Shown here in pieces: positions 35,117 to 43,829 of a stretch of 64,000 nucleotides of DNA. Position 1 is the stretch's first letter. Each line of letters opens with the position of its first letter. A program made the position numbers and the translations under genes. The notes under the pieces were generated by a model, which did no database searches, was not told the origin of the DNA, and worked only from the letters and a program-made list of their open reading frames with translations. Source of the DNA: Thiohalocapsa sp. PB-PSB1 (lineage in GTDB: Bacteria; Pseudomonadota; Gammaproteobacteria; Chromatiales; Chromatiaceae); NCBI GenBank assembly GCA_016745215.1, contig CP050890.1, forward strand, positions 2,108,001 to 2,172,000, read 5' to 3'.

Positions 35117-35458
35117 ATGTCCGATTCCGAATGGCACAAACAAGGCGGAACACTGAGTCACAAAAATGCATGCAAGGAATTTGGTTTTACGGAAGATGAA
35201 ATAATAAATGCCATGAAGGACGGGAAGATACAATACAGACAAAACTGGGCCCATGGAAACCCATATTTTAGAGTGCTTCGCAGTGAAGTTCAGTCATTAG
35301 CGCAGGAACGTCATGGATCGAAGGGCATGCAACGGCAAAAGATAGAATTTGAGCTGCAAAAAATAAATAAGGAAATTAATAGCCATAAAAGGAAAATTAA
35401 AGCTCTCGAAAGGCAGAAACTTGATTTGATAAAAAAACAAGAACAAGAGGACAATTAA
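35117..35458 (+). CDS. Integron cassette protein 2, charged coiled-coil
   Basis: This 113-residue protein of unknown function begins about 90 bp after the attC core. The first half (WHKQGGTLSHKNACKEFGF, then EDEIINAMKDGKIQYRQN) looks like a small winged or excisionase-like helix-turn-helix fold. The second half is a lysine-rich coiled coil (LQKINKEINSHKRKIKALER). Similar small proteins occur in integron cassettes, to my recollection, without known function. TTG at 35111 is an alternative start, but ATG at 35117 has AGGG 8 nt upstream. No attC was found after it. Confidence 0.65.
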   Translation: MSDSEWHKQGGTLSHKNACKEFGFTEDEIINAMKDGKIQYRQNWAHGNPYFRVLRSEVQSLAQERHGSKGMQRQKIEFELQKINKEINSHKRKIKALERQKLDLIKKQEQEDN

Positions 35459-35884
35459 CCAATGAAGCCAGCGGAATAGAAGCTCATAGGCAAAATATAG
35501 GAACAGGTTGTGTAAGTTCATATGCAACTATAGCGGTAGCCTAGGCTGTCGAAAATCGGTCTTTTATCGACCATGAACTTAATGGGAAAAAAGGGGTCAG
35601 ATTCGTTTTCTCGTGTCGCTGAACGAGAAAGATGCCCAACGAATCCGCCAGCCCGCGGTTGACGTCAGCGGAGACAGGAGCTCAAAATGGGTGAGTAGTC
35701 CGACTACTTTAACGATTTCCCGGAAGAGAATCCCACCAATTGGGTGAATGGTCGGTTTGTTCATCCAAGTTCGCAGGAAGCCAGAGGCCTTGTTCATAAC
35801 TCCGACCAACTGACGAGCGGGTGCATTGGATTTTCCGTAAATCATTGGTTTTAAATTAAAAATACGGGAGCGTTCGAGGCGGCC
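35459..35884. other. Gap with repeat scraps
   Basis: A TAGGCTGTCGAAA sequence at 35542-35554 matches the terminus of the MITE-like repeat, but no full copy follows. Near 35590 there is AAAAAAGGGGTCAG, a common IS or REP edge. The minus-strand open frame here continues from the transposase wreck and has no known family. Confidence 0.45.
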
Positions 35885-36524
35885 TTGTTCATAATCGGCA
35901 TGCCGGCGCAGGGCCTTGGCTTCGTCGGCGGTGCTCTGAATCACCTCCACGGGGAGGCCCGTGCAGGCCTCTTCCAGCGCCGCCGTCCAGGTCGCCGCAG
36001 AGCGATCCGCGGCGTACCCCTCCAGCAGAATGAAGTTCGACACCGGCTCGATGGCCACCAAGCAGACCCCAGGATGGAACGTTTCGTCCTCGCACACCGT
36101 TACTTCCGAGGCGCCATGCCCTCGCCAAGTGCCGTGCTCTGCGCCTCAGCCTCCGTGACCAAGGCCGCTTCCAGGGCCGCATTGAGCTTGTGTTGCGCGC
36201 CGTCGCTCACCCCGACGAAGGCCGAAAGCCCGCTCAGCTCTAGAAATTCACTCACCAGCCGGGTGCCGCCCGCCGCCCGCAACCTGATACTGAAGTGCGC
36301 CGCTATCAGCATCCGGTGCAACCACGACATCCCCTCCGGGGTGCGTACGAACGCCACCAGACCGGCTGGCGCATCCCCAAGCGGTTGCTCGTGGCACCAC
36401 TCCAGCAGGGTGCTGCGCGCCACGCCCAAGCGGCAGCCACCTCGCGTTGCGTCTCGCCGGCTGCCAAGCGTGACTCGGCAGCAGCGATGTGTTCGGCCTG
36501 CTCCAAGCGCGTGCGCCGCGTCAC
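35885..36524 (-). pseudogene. Transposase-like pseudogene with frameshifts
   Basis: Three reading frames must be joined. The first is RRTRLEQAEHIAAAESRLAA (HTH region). The second is GVARSTLLEWCHEQPLGDAP and ...RTPEGMSWLHRMLIAAHF. The third is VCEDETFHPGVCLVAIEPVS and ...WTAALEEACTGLPVEVIQST. As I recall, this belongs to a poorly characterised transposase-like family with a DEx catalytic motif (DUF6399 type). It carries two frameshifts and loses its C terminus near 35885. Confidence 0.7.
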
Positions 36525-36931
36525 GACCCGATCCCTCGCCCGGGTAGCGCAGCGCCCATGTAGGATCTATAGTCAAGCCTGGCAGAACCTTCGTACATGT
36601 TTCCGAATCCTCGGTGAATTTGCACCTCCAAGGGTACGAGATGATGAGGGTTCTGCCAAATACCTGCACACCGATTACAAGCTTTAGGCTCGGACTTGGC
36701 CGGAATTACGAGCAAGGCCAAGCTAGAGACTTAGCACACGCGAGGCGACTGCAAAATCTTTGGCAAGCCAAGGTAGCAACTGAGCAAGCGGCGCGTGACG
36801 CAGAGATTCAGGAAATCATCCGAAAGCTACAGCAAAGATGCATCCTAAACTTTATCAAATGACTAATCCAAGATTGCTTGCAGCCAATCAGACGCGTCTT
36901 CAAAATGAGCATTGCTGGTAGGTAAATTAAT

Positions 36932-37138
36932 ATGAATTTCCTGGTGACGATTGACCGCGACGAAGATGGGATATGGATTACGGAATGTCCTTCCATTCCG
37001 GGTTGTGTGAGCCAAGGCGCAACGAAGGACGAAGCTTTAGCCAATATCAAAGAAGCCATCGGGCTTTGTTTGGAAGTTCGAGCTGAGAAGGGATTTCCGT
37101 TAACCATTGAAACCAGGCAGATCGAGATCGCTGCCTGA
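36932..37138 (+). CDS. hicB: HicB-family antitoxin
   Basis: This 68-residue protein has the partial RNase H-like HicB fold (FLVTIDRDEDGIWITECPSI, GCVSQGATKDEALANIKEAI). HicB neutralises the HicA mRNA interferase and often represses its own promoter. The short form lacks a C-terminal DNA-binding domain. Its stop overlaps the hicA start (TGATG), so the pair is coupled. The location in the mobile island fits a carried toxin-antitoxin module. Confidence 0.92.
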   Translation: MNFLVTIDRDEDGIWITECPSIPGCVSQGATKDEALANIKEAIGLCLEVRAEKGFPLTIETRQIEIAA

Positions 37139-37359
37139 TGCCTCCTTTGCCGATACTAGGTGGCAAGGAATTCGTTCGGATATTCGGGTTATTTGGATGG
37201 CAGGTTGCACGCCAAAGCGGGAGTCACATCATCCTGATTAACGCCGAGAGCACTGCTACGTTATCGGTGCCGGATCATAACGAGGTGGCGAAGGGAACCC
37301 TTCGCAGCTTAATGAGGGCGTCCGGCCTCACAGTCACAGAGTTTATCGAAAAGCGCTGA
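37138..37359 (+). CDS. hicA: HicA-family toxin (mRNA interferase)
   Basis: This 73-residue double-stranded RNA-binding-fold protein has the HicA pattern: GKEFVRIFGLFGWQVARQSG, then SHIILI, with the catalytic histidine in the GSH position, and VPDHNEVAKGTLRSLMRASG. HicA cleaves mRNA and stops growth when HicB is lost. It overlaps hicB by one base. It appears intact. Confidence 0.93.
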   Translation: MPPLPILGGKEFVRIFGLFGWQVARQSGSHIILINAESTATLSVPDHNEVAKGTLRSLMRASGLTVTEFIEKR

Positions 37360-37862
37360 CGAATAAGGTTATAGTCCTCTCACGTGACATCAAATCTGCC
37401 CCTTTCGTTTAGGGCCAGCACTCACGCACCAAAAACAAAAGGGCATATCTGGTTATCATGTTGAGTGACTATAGATCGCGCGATCTGAACCGTTCGTTGG
37501 ACGAGGCCCGGTGGAAAGGAGGCGAAAGTGGAAGAGCCGAAGGGCGGACAACCGCTTGTTTTACCCTAGATTTTTGGGAGGACAAAGACCGTTGGCGGTT
37601 GGGGCAGGTGTATTAATGAAAATATCTTTTCGTCGTGAAAACCAAGAATTTTAAGCAAGAACAAGCGCTTACCAGGCTGCTCCGGCTATGTTCCACATTT
37701 TATACAAAAAATCAGAGGGTTGCGTTTCGCGGGTTGAGCAACTCTGGGCTCGCGGTTCGTCGCCAACAGTGTCAATCATCATCGCTGCCTAAAGGCCGTG
37801 CGTCTTTGGGGTATTCCGGGAAGCGGCGGCGCCGGGACCTGGGGAAAAGGGGGAAAAGGGGG
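37360..37862. other. Gap without a supported gene
   Basis: About 500 bp hold no recognisable gene. G/A-rich runs of GGGGAAAA type lead into the palindromic element at 37863. Confidence 0.45.
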
Positions 37863-37931
37863 AAAAGGGGCCAGGCTCAATTCCCGCTTTCCGCCGGTAT
37901 GTGCCCTTTTTATCCAGCCTGGCCCCTTTTT
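37863..37931 (+). repeat. Palindromic element, copy A
   Basis: AAAAGGGGCCAGGCT and its inverse AGCCTGGCCCCTTTTT enclose about 38 nt that include ATTCCCGC and CCGCCGGTATG. Copy B at 38242-38310 is nearly identical and in the same orientation. Confidence 0.85.
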
Positions 37932-37934
37932 CTT

Positions 37935-38239
37935 GTGGCAACATGGAACCGATCCGCGCAAATGCGTACGCGCTTGCCGAACACGGCTTTAGCGGCACCG
38001 ATGAAGCCTTGATAAAGATCCGAGCAAACACTCTGGACGGTGCGACGCAAGCGCTTGGGAATGCTGAGAAAAAACTCCTGTACGCTGGCCTTGGTGCGGT
38101 CGCCGAGCAGATCGATGACATGCAATGTCTCGTTAATGTAAGCGCTGATCACGACGACAAAGTCACGATGACCCTTTTTCAACGCAATCTCATCAATGCC
38201 AATGACCTCCAAGCGTTCAATTGCGTTCCAATCGACATG
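37935..38239 (-). pseudogene. ISL3-family transposase fragment
   Basis: About 100 codons of an ISL3-type DDE transposase remain: WNAIERLEVIGIDEIALKKG, HRDFVVVISAYINETLHVID, and ICADRFHVA. The first catalytic aspartate (GIDEIA) and the DRFHV motif are present, but both ends are missing. The piece is cut on each side exactly by a copy of the palindromic element. Confidence 0.85.
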
Positions 38240-38241
38240 GG

Positions 38242-38310
38242 AAAAGGGGCTAGGCTCAATTCCCGTCTTCCGCCGGTATGGGTCCTTTTTATTGAGCCTG
38301 GCCCCTTTTT
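38242..38310 (+). repeat. Palindromic element, copy B
   Basis: This is a direct copy of the element at 37863-37931, with arms AAAAGGGGCTAGGCT and AGCCTGGCCCCTTTTT. Together the two copies bracket the ISL3 fragment. Confidence 0.85.
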
Positions 38311-38393
38311 CTCTTTTTCGCGCTAAGCCGGTTTTCCCTGGCAATAGTGCCCATTTTTTCCAAAAAATGCTGATATACAAGACTCTTATTGGT

Positions 38394-38948
38394 TTATAAT
38401 TTTTCATTTTGTAGCCATGCAGAAGATGCGCCTAGGTATCGGTCAGGCGTCGGAAGTCCGGCGCGCAGCGCCGCCTCCAGCTCCGGTTGCCAACAGTGGA
38501 ATCCAATGCCCTGACCGGGGTCGTGGGTAGCCCAATCGGTCAACTGGACGCCGTGGAGCCGGTCGGCGGGGATGGAGTTGAGCACATCCACCAGCGCGAC
38601 GCGCCGTCCGGCCGCTGCCAGCGAATGCCAGAACAGCTCCAGCCCGATATCCGCGTTCGCCAGCTCCTCCACCCGGTAGTCTCCCGCCACCAGCTGACGC
38701 CCGGCGAATCGGCCATGCTGCAGCGGTGAGCTCGCGGTGGCAAGGCTCGGCCAAACGGCACTGATATAGAAGCCGGCCGGTGGGCGCAAGTGCGCAACGC
38801 TGCCCCGCTCGATCAGCCCCTTCAGCATGGGCATCCGCCCGGCCGCCGACCAGGCAAGCAACGGTCTTGGCTCGGCAGCGTCCAGACCGAGACACAGGAT
38901 GCGTGTTGTTGGCGCAGTTCGACGCTGATGACTTGGAGAGTCGCTCAT
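38394..38948 (-). pseudogene. Alkaline phosphatase/phosphodiesterase family protein, C-terminally truncated
   Basis: The 184 codons that remain show the start of a type I phosphodiesterase/nucleotide pyrophosphatase-like protein: ILCLGLDAAEPRPLLAW for the first metal site, then FYISAVWPSLATASSPLQHG with the nucleophile position, and SIPADRLHGVQLTDWATHDP. Family members usually have 450-600 residues. The frame ends at the boundary with the ISL3/palindrome scraps, so the gene was probably cut by an insertion or deletion. It is the downstream end of the minus-strand polysaccharide cluster. Confidence 0.75.
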
Positions 38949-39173
38949 CTGTTAAGACTCTGGTTGGTGCAGCGGACAAAGCCTGGTCGTGGGGCGGTGT
39001 CGCCGCGAGGATCTCGGCGTAACCCGATACTTGTACCTTGGCGAGATGGTGTGACGCATCGCCCCACCGATTGCAGCCAAGTGTCCCGAGCGCCTGCAAT
39101 GCGAAGGGCGGGGCATATGGGAGCACGAGCTTCGCGCCCTCGTGAATCGATGAACAGGGCTGCGCGCGAATGC

Positions 39174-40403
39174 TCATTGCCGCGCCCTGCGGTGTAGCCG
39201 CGGAAACCTGCACTTCAGCACATGCACCAGATCGCGTCCGATGGCCGCGGGCGTGATGCGCTCGCGATAGGTCGCCAAGTGCGTCTGCGCGGCTTCGGGA
39301 TTGCGTCGGCGCATGTCACTGATGGCTTCGGCCAGCGCCTTTGGGTCGCCGGGCGGCACCAGCGCAATGCCGGGACCCGGCGTCAACAGCTCGCGGATTG
39401 CCGGTGTGTCGGCGCTGATCAGGGCGCGACCGGCGGCCAAGATCTGGAACACTTTGTTTGGGATCACCCGGCTCGCCTTGGCGCTGGTGCCGAAGATGCC
39501 AAGACAGAGGTCGGCGGCATGGATGTGCTCGATCAGGTCCGCGTAGGGTACCCAAGGGATCCAGGTCATGCTCGTCAGGGCGCGCGCCTGCAGCATGCTC
39601 CGGAAGCGCGCGGTCTCCTGGCCGTCGCCGATCACCTCCCAGTGTATCTGTTGGCCTTCGCACAAGCTCGCCGCCTCGGCGATGACCTCCATGCCATGCA
39701 GCGGAATGAATTGGCCGTAGAACAGCACTCGGTACGGCCGTCGCTGCCGATGGTGCGGGTATTCGGGATGCGGGGGGTAGAAGGCACGGGGCTCGGCGCC
39801 GACGAAGACGCGTTCGATGCGGTGCCTGCCAACGCCGAAATGTGTGCTGAAGAACCAAGCGTGGGCCGAGGTATCGGTGAGCAGTAGGTTGGGGGCGCGC
39901 AGGGCCAGCCATTCGCAAGCGTAGAGCAGCATGGCGAATGGGTGATGTGGCCGCACCAGGGCGCGATCGTCCACCAGGGTGTCGTACAGGCTGAGAAAGG
40001 TATCCCAGACCAACGGAACCCGCCGCAGCCAGGTCAAAGGGCGGATCAGCAGCACGTCGAGCTGACCCAGGTAGCCCACCAGCACCAGATCGTGCCCAGG
40101 CAGGCGCAGATAGCGCAGCAGCAGCCGCGGGTAGCAGGCAAGCCAGCGCAGGCCCTGGAATAGCCACCAACGCCGGGAGCGGATCTGGGACTTGTCTTCG
40201 ACCCCCCGCCAGATCGGCGCATGGCACTCGATGACCTCTACGCCGTTCTCGCGCAGACCCTGAATCAGGATGCGGTTCCTGGGCTTGCCGATGTCGTAGG
40301 TGCCCCAGAGTACGACTCGTAGACGCCCGGTAGCGGGTGGCGCAACCCTCGGCGACTCGGGTTGGTTGGTTGTTTGCCCGAGGTCAAAATTCCGCACGTT
40401 CAA
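39174..40403 (-). CDS. Glycosyltransferase, GT4 family
   Basis: This 409-residue GT-B enzyme has an N-terminal Rossmann start (LRVVLWGTYDIGKPRNRILI). The C-terminal GT4 half holds YRVLFYGQFIPLHGMEVIAE, WEVIGDGQE, and the nucleotide-sugar region CLGIFGTSAKASRVIPNKVF, with the expected glutamate position changed to a serine/lysine context. It probably transfers a hexose during surface polysaccharide assembly on the cytoplasmic side. It lies in a run of minus-strand surface-polysaccharide genes. The donor is not readable. Confidence 0.87.
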   Translation of the reverse strand: MNVRNFDLGQTTNQPESPRVAPPATGRLRVVLWGTYDIGKPRNRILIQGLRENGVEVIECHAPIWRGVEDKSQIRSRRWWLFQGLRWLACYPRLLLRYLRLPGHDLVLVGYLGQLDVLLIRPLTWLRRVPLVWDTFLSLYDTLVDDRALVRPHHPFAMLLYACEWLALRAPNLLLTDTSAHAWFFSTHFGVGRHRIERVFVGAEPRAFYPPHPEYPHHRQRRPYRVLFYGQFIPLHGMEVIAEAASLCEGQQIHWEVIGDGQETARFRSMLQARALTSMTWIPWVPYADLIEHIHAADLCLGIFGTSAKASRVIPNKVFQILAAGRALISADTPAIRELLTPGPGIALVPPGDPKALAEAISDMRRRNPEAAQTHLATYRERITPAAIGRDLVHVLKCRFPRLHRRARQ

Positions 40404-40531
40404 AGTGTTATGTCCCCATTGAGCAAGTTGGCTGTTGCTGTCGACACCAGGTCAGCAAGCGGGAATATCGGGGACGGGCATACAGGCTCCCAGGGGATGC
40501 GATCTCGTAGGGTTCATCGGCGTAGCATGGC

Positions 40532-41833
40532 TCAGCGGCCGATCCCGGCGAGTACCTTGGGCAGCTTATCCAGTATGAGCCGACCATAGCTGCGATAGAC
40601 TGGCCAGCGCAGTGCCTCGGCCAGCGCCCGGCCCCTGGCGATTAGCAGATCCCGGGGTTTTGGGGCAAGCTGTTCGCCATCCTTCCCACGCAGTCGACGC
40701 GGCAGCAGCAGCGGGTCGCGGATGCCGTGGTCGATCTGGGCGAGCAGCGATGGCCTGGCGTGACCGGCCGCGATGGCCGCGGCCACCTCGGCGCGATCGA
40801 GTCTGCCGCGGGCGACAGCGTCGATCAGCTCCGCGCACCAGGCTCGGACGCCCTGAGCATGGATCGAGCGCCAAGGTGCCTGCTGCCCGGGTCGCCAACA
40901 CCAGACGCGCCCCGCTGCTGTCAGGGCGTCGAGATCGGCGCCGGTGCAGTTGCCGAGCCAGCGTGCATCTTCTCTGATCAAGCAGTGCGCCGGAAGGCGG
41001 ATGTTGCCATGCGGGTGCGCGTCCGGGGGGGCGATCGGTTCCCAGCGCAGGCTCAGGCTAGCGCGGGTCTCGATGGCATGGGCGCGTACGCGAGCGGGCA
41101 GCTGTTCATCGGCGGCGGCGATGATCTGCACTGTCGGTGGCGTAGGTCCATTCAATGGAGCTAAATCAAGTCCGTGTTGCTGGATAGTCTCGGCGATGGA
41201 GGTGAATTGGCTGTCGAACGAGTCTTGGTCGGCAGTCAATAGGGTCTTATCAGCGAGATCGCTGAATCCACCGGCATAGGCGGCGCCGCCGTCGATTCCC
41301 AGGGTGCGAATCCTGCGCACGCCGGCTTCCCCGAGCAGATGGACCGCTGCGCTGGCGCTGAAGCCCTGTGCTGGCGTAATCGGCGCCTCGGTGCGGCGTA
41401 GCCGATGCGGTGCGGTACGCAGGTTATACCAATAGAGTCGCCCCTGCGCGGCCAAGCTGCGCAGCACCGGATTCCGGCGCGCGTAGTCTGCCAAACTCAG
41501 TCCGGAGGGTAGGAACTCCCGATAGCCGGAGATGGGCAGCAGGCGCCGGCGCACATGCGGTGCCCAAGGCAGCACGGCGATGCCGGCGTTGGCGAGGATG
41601 GCGTCGCCGCAGTGAGCAACGACCTCGATGTCGATGCAATGGAAGACGTCAATGCGGGTCTCGCGGACAACGTGGTTGAGACCGAAACGCAACATGTTGC
41701 TGGTCTCGCCGGCCTGGTCGAGGTTGGCGAGGCGACTGAAGCTCGGCCCCTTGCCCAGGATCAGCCAGATCGCCTCGAGCCGCGGGGGCTCGCGATACAG
41801 CCAGTCGCGCAGGCTCGGTATTGCGACGGTCAT
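40532..41833 (-). CDS. Uncharacterised protein of the polysaccharide cluster
   Basis: This 433-residue protein has no family I can name with confidence. The N-terminal part (WLILGKGPSFSRLANLD, FGLNHVVRETRIDVFHCIDI) has a GKGPS motif seen in some sialyltransferase-like or DUF115/MptE-like proteins that bind nucleotides. It continues with ILANAGIAVLPWAPHVRRRL. The C-terminal third is helical and basic. There is no signal peptide or membrane helix. The start overlaps the upstream glycosyltransferase stop (ATGA), so it belongs to the same operon and probably acts on sugars. Confidence 0.6.
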   Translation of the reverse strand: MTVAIPSLRDWLYREPPRLEAIWLILGKGPSFSRLANLDQAGETSNMLRFGLNHVVRETRIDVFHCIDIEVVAHCGDAILANAGIAVLPWAPHVRRRLLPISGYREFLPSGLSLADYARRNPVLRSLAAQGRLYWYNLRTAPHRLRRTEAPITPAQGFSASAAVHLLGEAGVRRIRTLGIDGGAAYAGGFSDLADKTLLTADQDSFDSQFTSIAETIQQHGLDLAPLNGPTPPTVQIIAAADEQLPARVRAHAIETRASLSLRWEPIAPPDAHPHGNIRLPAHCLIREDARWLGNCTGADLDALTAAGRVWCWRPGQQAPWRSIHAQGVRAWCAELIDAVARGRLDRAEVAAAIAAGHARPSLLAQIDHGIRDPLLLPRRLRGKDGEQLAPKPRDLLIARGRALAEALRWPVYRSYGRLILDKLPKVLAGIGR

Positions 41834-42867
41834 CGCTGGCTTGCTTCCCCCCGCTGGCGCTTATGGCAGCCGTGCGTGAAGGCGGAGCTCTGTTCGTGCC
41901 CCAACGGCGATAGCAGCAGCGCCTGGGCATACAGCAGTAAGGTTAGGGCCGGGTGCTGCGCGTGGACGCGGCAGCGCAGCAGAACGCCGCAGCGCCCGAG
42001 ACCCGAGCGTGCGCCTTGTTCCAGCAGGCGGTCAAGCTCGGCACGTCGCACGCGCAGGTCGGGGCTGGAGTCAGCTGGCCAACGCTCGCGCAGCATGCGC
42101 CCCTGGTAGTATCCCACTCGGTACAGGCAATGCATTTTGCTCAGCCAAGCGCCCCAACGCCGCGGCCTGACCAGCAGTCCGCGGATGCCCTTGGCCCCAA
42201 TGAGGTTTTGGCCGTGCTGGCGATAATGCACCAGCGGCAGCGGGATGAAGCAGGTCGCGCCGAGGGCATGGGCGCAGAGCGAGAGCCACCAGTCATGCAT
42301 GTGGATGCCCTAGGGAATCGGCGTGGCACGGTCCAACAACGCGCGATTGGCGAGGATGGTACAGCCGACGACATGGTTTTGGACCAGGCAGGTGGCTAGC
42401 GGCGGCCGATGTGGCCAACTCAGCCCCTGATAGCGCACGAACGATAGACTGATGGGACGCATCCGCGCGTCGACCACCGCGAGGTCGCAGTGGACCAGGC
42501 AGGGTATATCGTCGCCGTGCTTGTGTTGCAGATGGGCCATCGCCGCGGTTTGCCGGGCGAGCTTGTCGGGCTCCCAATGGTCGTCTTGGTCGGCCAGAGC
42601 GACGGTCTCGGGGCCACGCGCGGCGGCAACTTCCAGCAGCAGCGAGAAGTTCTCCAGCACGCCGATACGCCCGCGGCGATCATCCAATAGCTCGATGCGT
42701 GGCTCGGCCGCGGCCAGGGCGGACAGCAGCTCGGGCGTGCCGTCGTTTGAGCCGTCATCGCGGATCAGAAGTCGCCAGTCGACGTGGGTCTGGTTGCGGA
42801 TGCTGTCGATCTGCGTTGCCAGGAAGCTTGCCCCGTTGAAGGTGGCCATCAGGATCAGCACCCGCAT
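41830..42867 (-). pseudogene. Glycosyltransferase family 2 with in-frame amber codon
   Basis: The N-terminal GT-A domain is normal: VLILMATFNGASFLATQIDS, LLIRDDGSNDGTPELL, and ALADQDDHWEPDKLARQ, with DQDD as the DXD site. At 42310-42312 a TAG interrupts the frame right after ATPIP, and the same frame goes on with GIHMHDWWLSLCAHALG, which is the usual next motif of this family, to the stop at 41830. A single base change (for example GAG or CAG to TAG) explains this. It may be a fresh pseudogene, a readthrough site or a sequencing error. The start is taken at MRVLILM, 42867. Confidence 0.85.
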
Positions 42868-42948
42868 GGCGTCAGCCTCGGTGGCCCGGCGAGGCAACAG
42901 GCCGGTAGATGTTCGACCGGACCGGGAGCGCGGCGGTCGCGATCGCCA

Positions 42949-43800
42949 TCAGGACAGCCAGGCGTGCGCCGAGCGCAACAAGGGCTTCTGCCTCATCTGC
43001 CAGCGATAGGGTGCCCGCGACAGCGGCGTGCTCCTGGCCTGATGGCGCGACAAATCGAACAACGGCCGAGCCAGCTCGCCGAACAAATTGAGAAACAGCC
43101 GCGGATAGGGGGTGGGCTGCCGCGGGCCGGGGATGGCATCGATGCCGTTGAGGAACAGCACCAGCACATTGCTGCGATAGCGGATGGTATCCACCATCTC
43201 GACGGCCTTATCTGCGATGAACTGCCCATCCAGACAGCGACGACCCCGCCGATAGCGGTGAACTTCCAGATCGCCGCCGACGGCGTCGTCATTCGGATAG
43301 CGCAGGTAGAATAGACCGGCAAGCAGCTTGTCGGGCATGTCCACATGAGGGCCGCGTACGCTGGTGGTGACGTTCACCGGCGTCTTCACGCAGACCAGAG
43401 ATTCGAGCAGCACGTCGACATGGCGCAGGCTGTCGCGGCGACGCATGCCAGCGCGCAGGCACAGTTTGTCGCCGAAGCGGGTGCACAGTTCCGGGTACCG
43501 TCGACGAATGGCGTCGCCGAACAGCGTGATAAACCGATCGAGAAATGCTTGGGTCAGCTGATCGGCGAGCAGGCGCTTCCAGGTCTTGCTGACGCGATCG
43601 TCAACCAACGCCTTGTGTGCGGGATAGCTGTAGTGCTCGTTGCTGGCGTAGCTGCGGCCCCCAGTCCGGGTATCCAGGTCTGGAAATTCGGCGATCAATC
43701 GGTCCACCGTTTCGGCGGGGAGCAGGTCGCTGAGCACCAGTTGGGGATAGGGCTCGGTGCGAAGGTCGCTTGGCGTGGCGTTTTCGAGCAGGTTCATCAT
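42949..43800 (-). CDS. 2OG-Fe(II) oxygenase-like protein
   Basis: This 283-residue protein resembles the small 2-oxoglutarate/iron oxygenases found in capsule clusters: YPQLVLSDLLPAETVDRLIA, GPHVDMPDKLLAGLFYLRYP with the HxD metal pair, and GGDLEVHRY. The place of the distal histidine reads AIPGP where AIHG-like sequence is expected, so activity is uncertain. The open frame extends upstream into flippase remains, so the start is placed at the ATG at 43800. No strong ribosome site is seen. It could modify a sugar or lipid of the surface polymer. Confidence 0.7.
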   Translation of the reverse strand: MMNLLENATPSDLRTEPYPQLVLSDLLPAETVDRLIAEFPDLDTRTGGRSYASNEHYSYPAHKALVDDRVSKTWKRLLADQLTQAFLDRFITLFGDAIRRRYPELCTRFGDKLCLRAGMRRRDSLRHVDVLLESLVCVKTPVNVTTSVRGPHVDMPDKLLAGLFYLRYPNDDAVGGDLEVHRYRRGRRCLDGQFIADKAVEMVDTIRYRSNVLVLFLNGIDAIPGPRQPTPYPRLFLNLFGELARPLFDLSRHQARSTPLSRAPYRWQMRQKPLLRSAHAWLS

Positions 43801-43829
43801 TGTGGTGTTGGTATCAACAGTATGGAGCA

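Noticed and set aside
35459..35600. Second attC after cassette 2
   Set aside because: No paired GCCTAAC/GTTRRRY cores or foldable arms were found.
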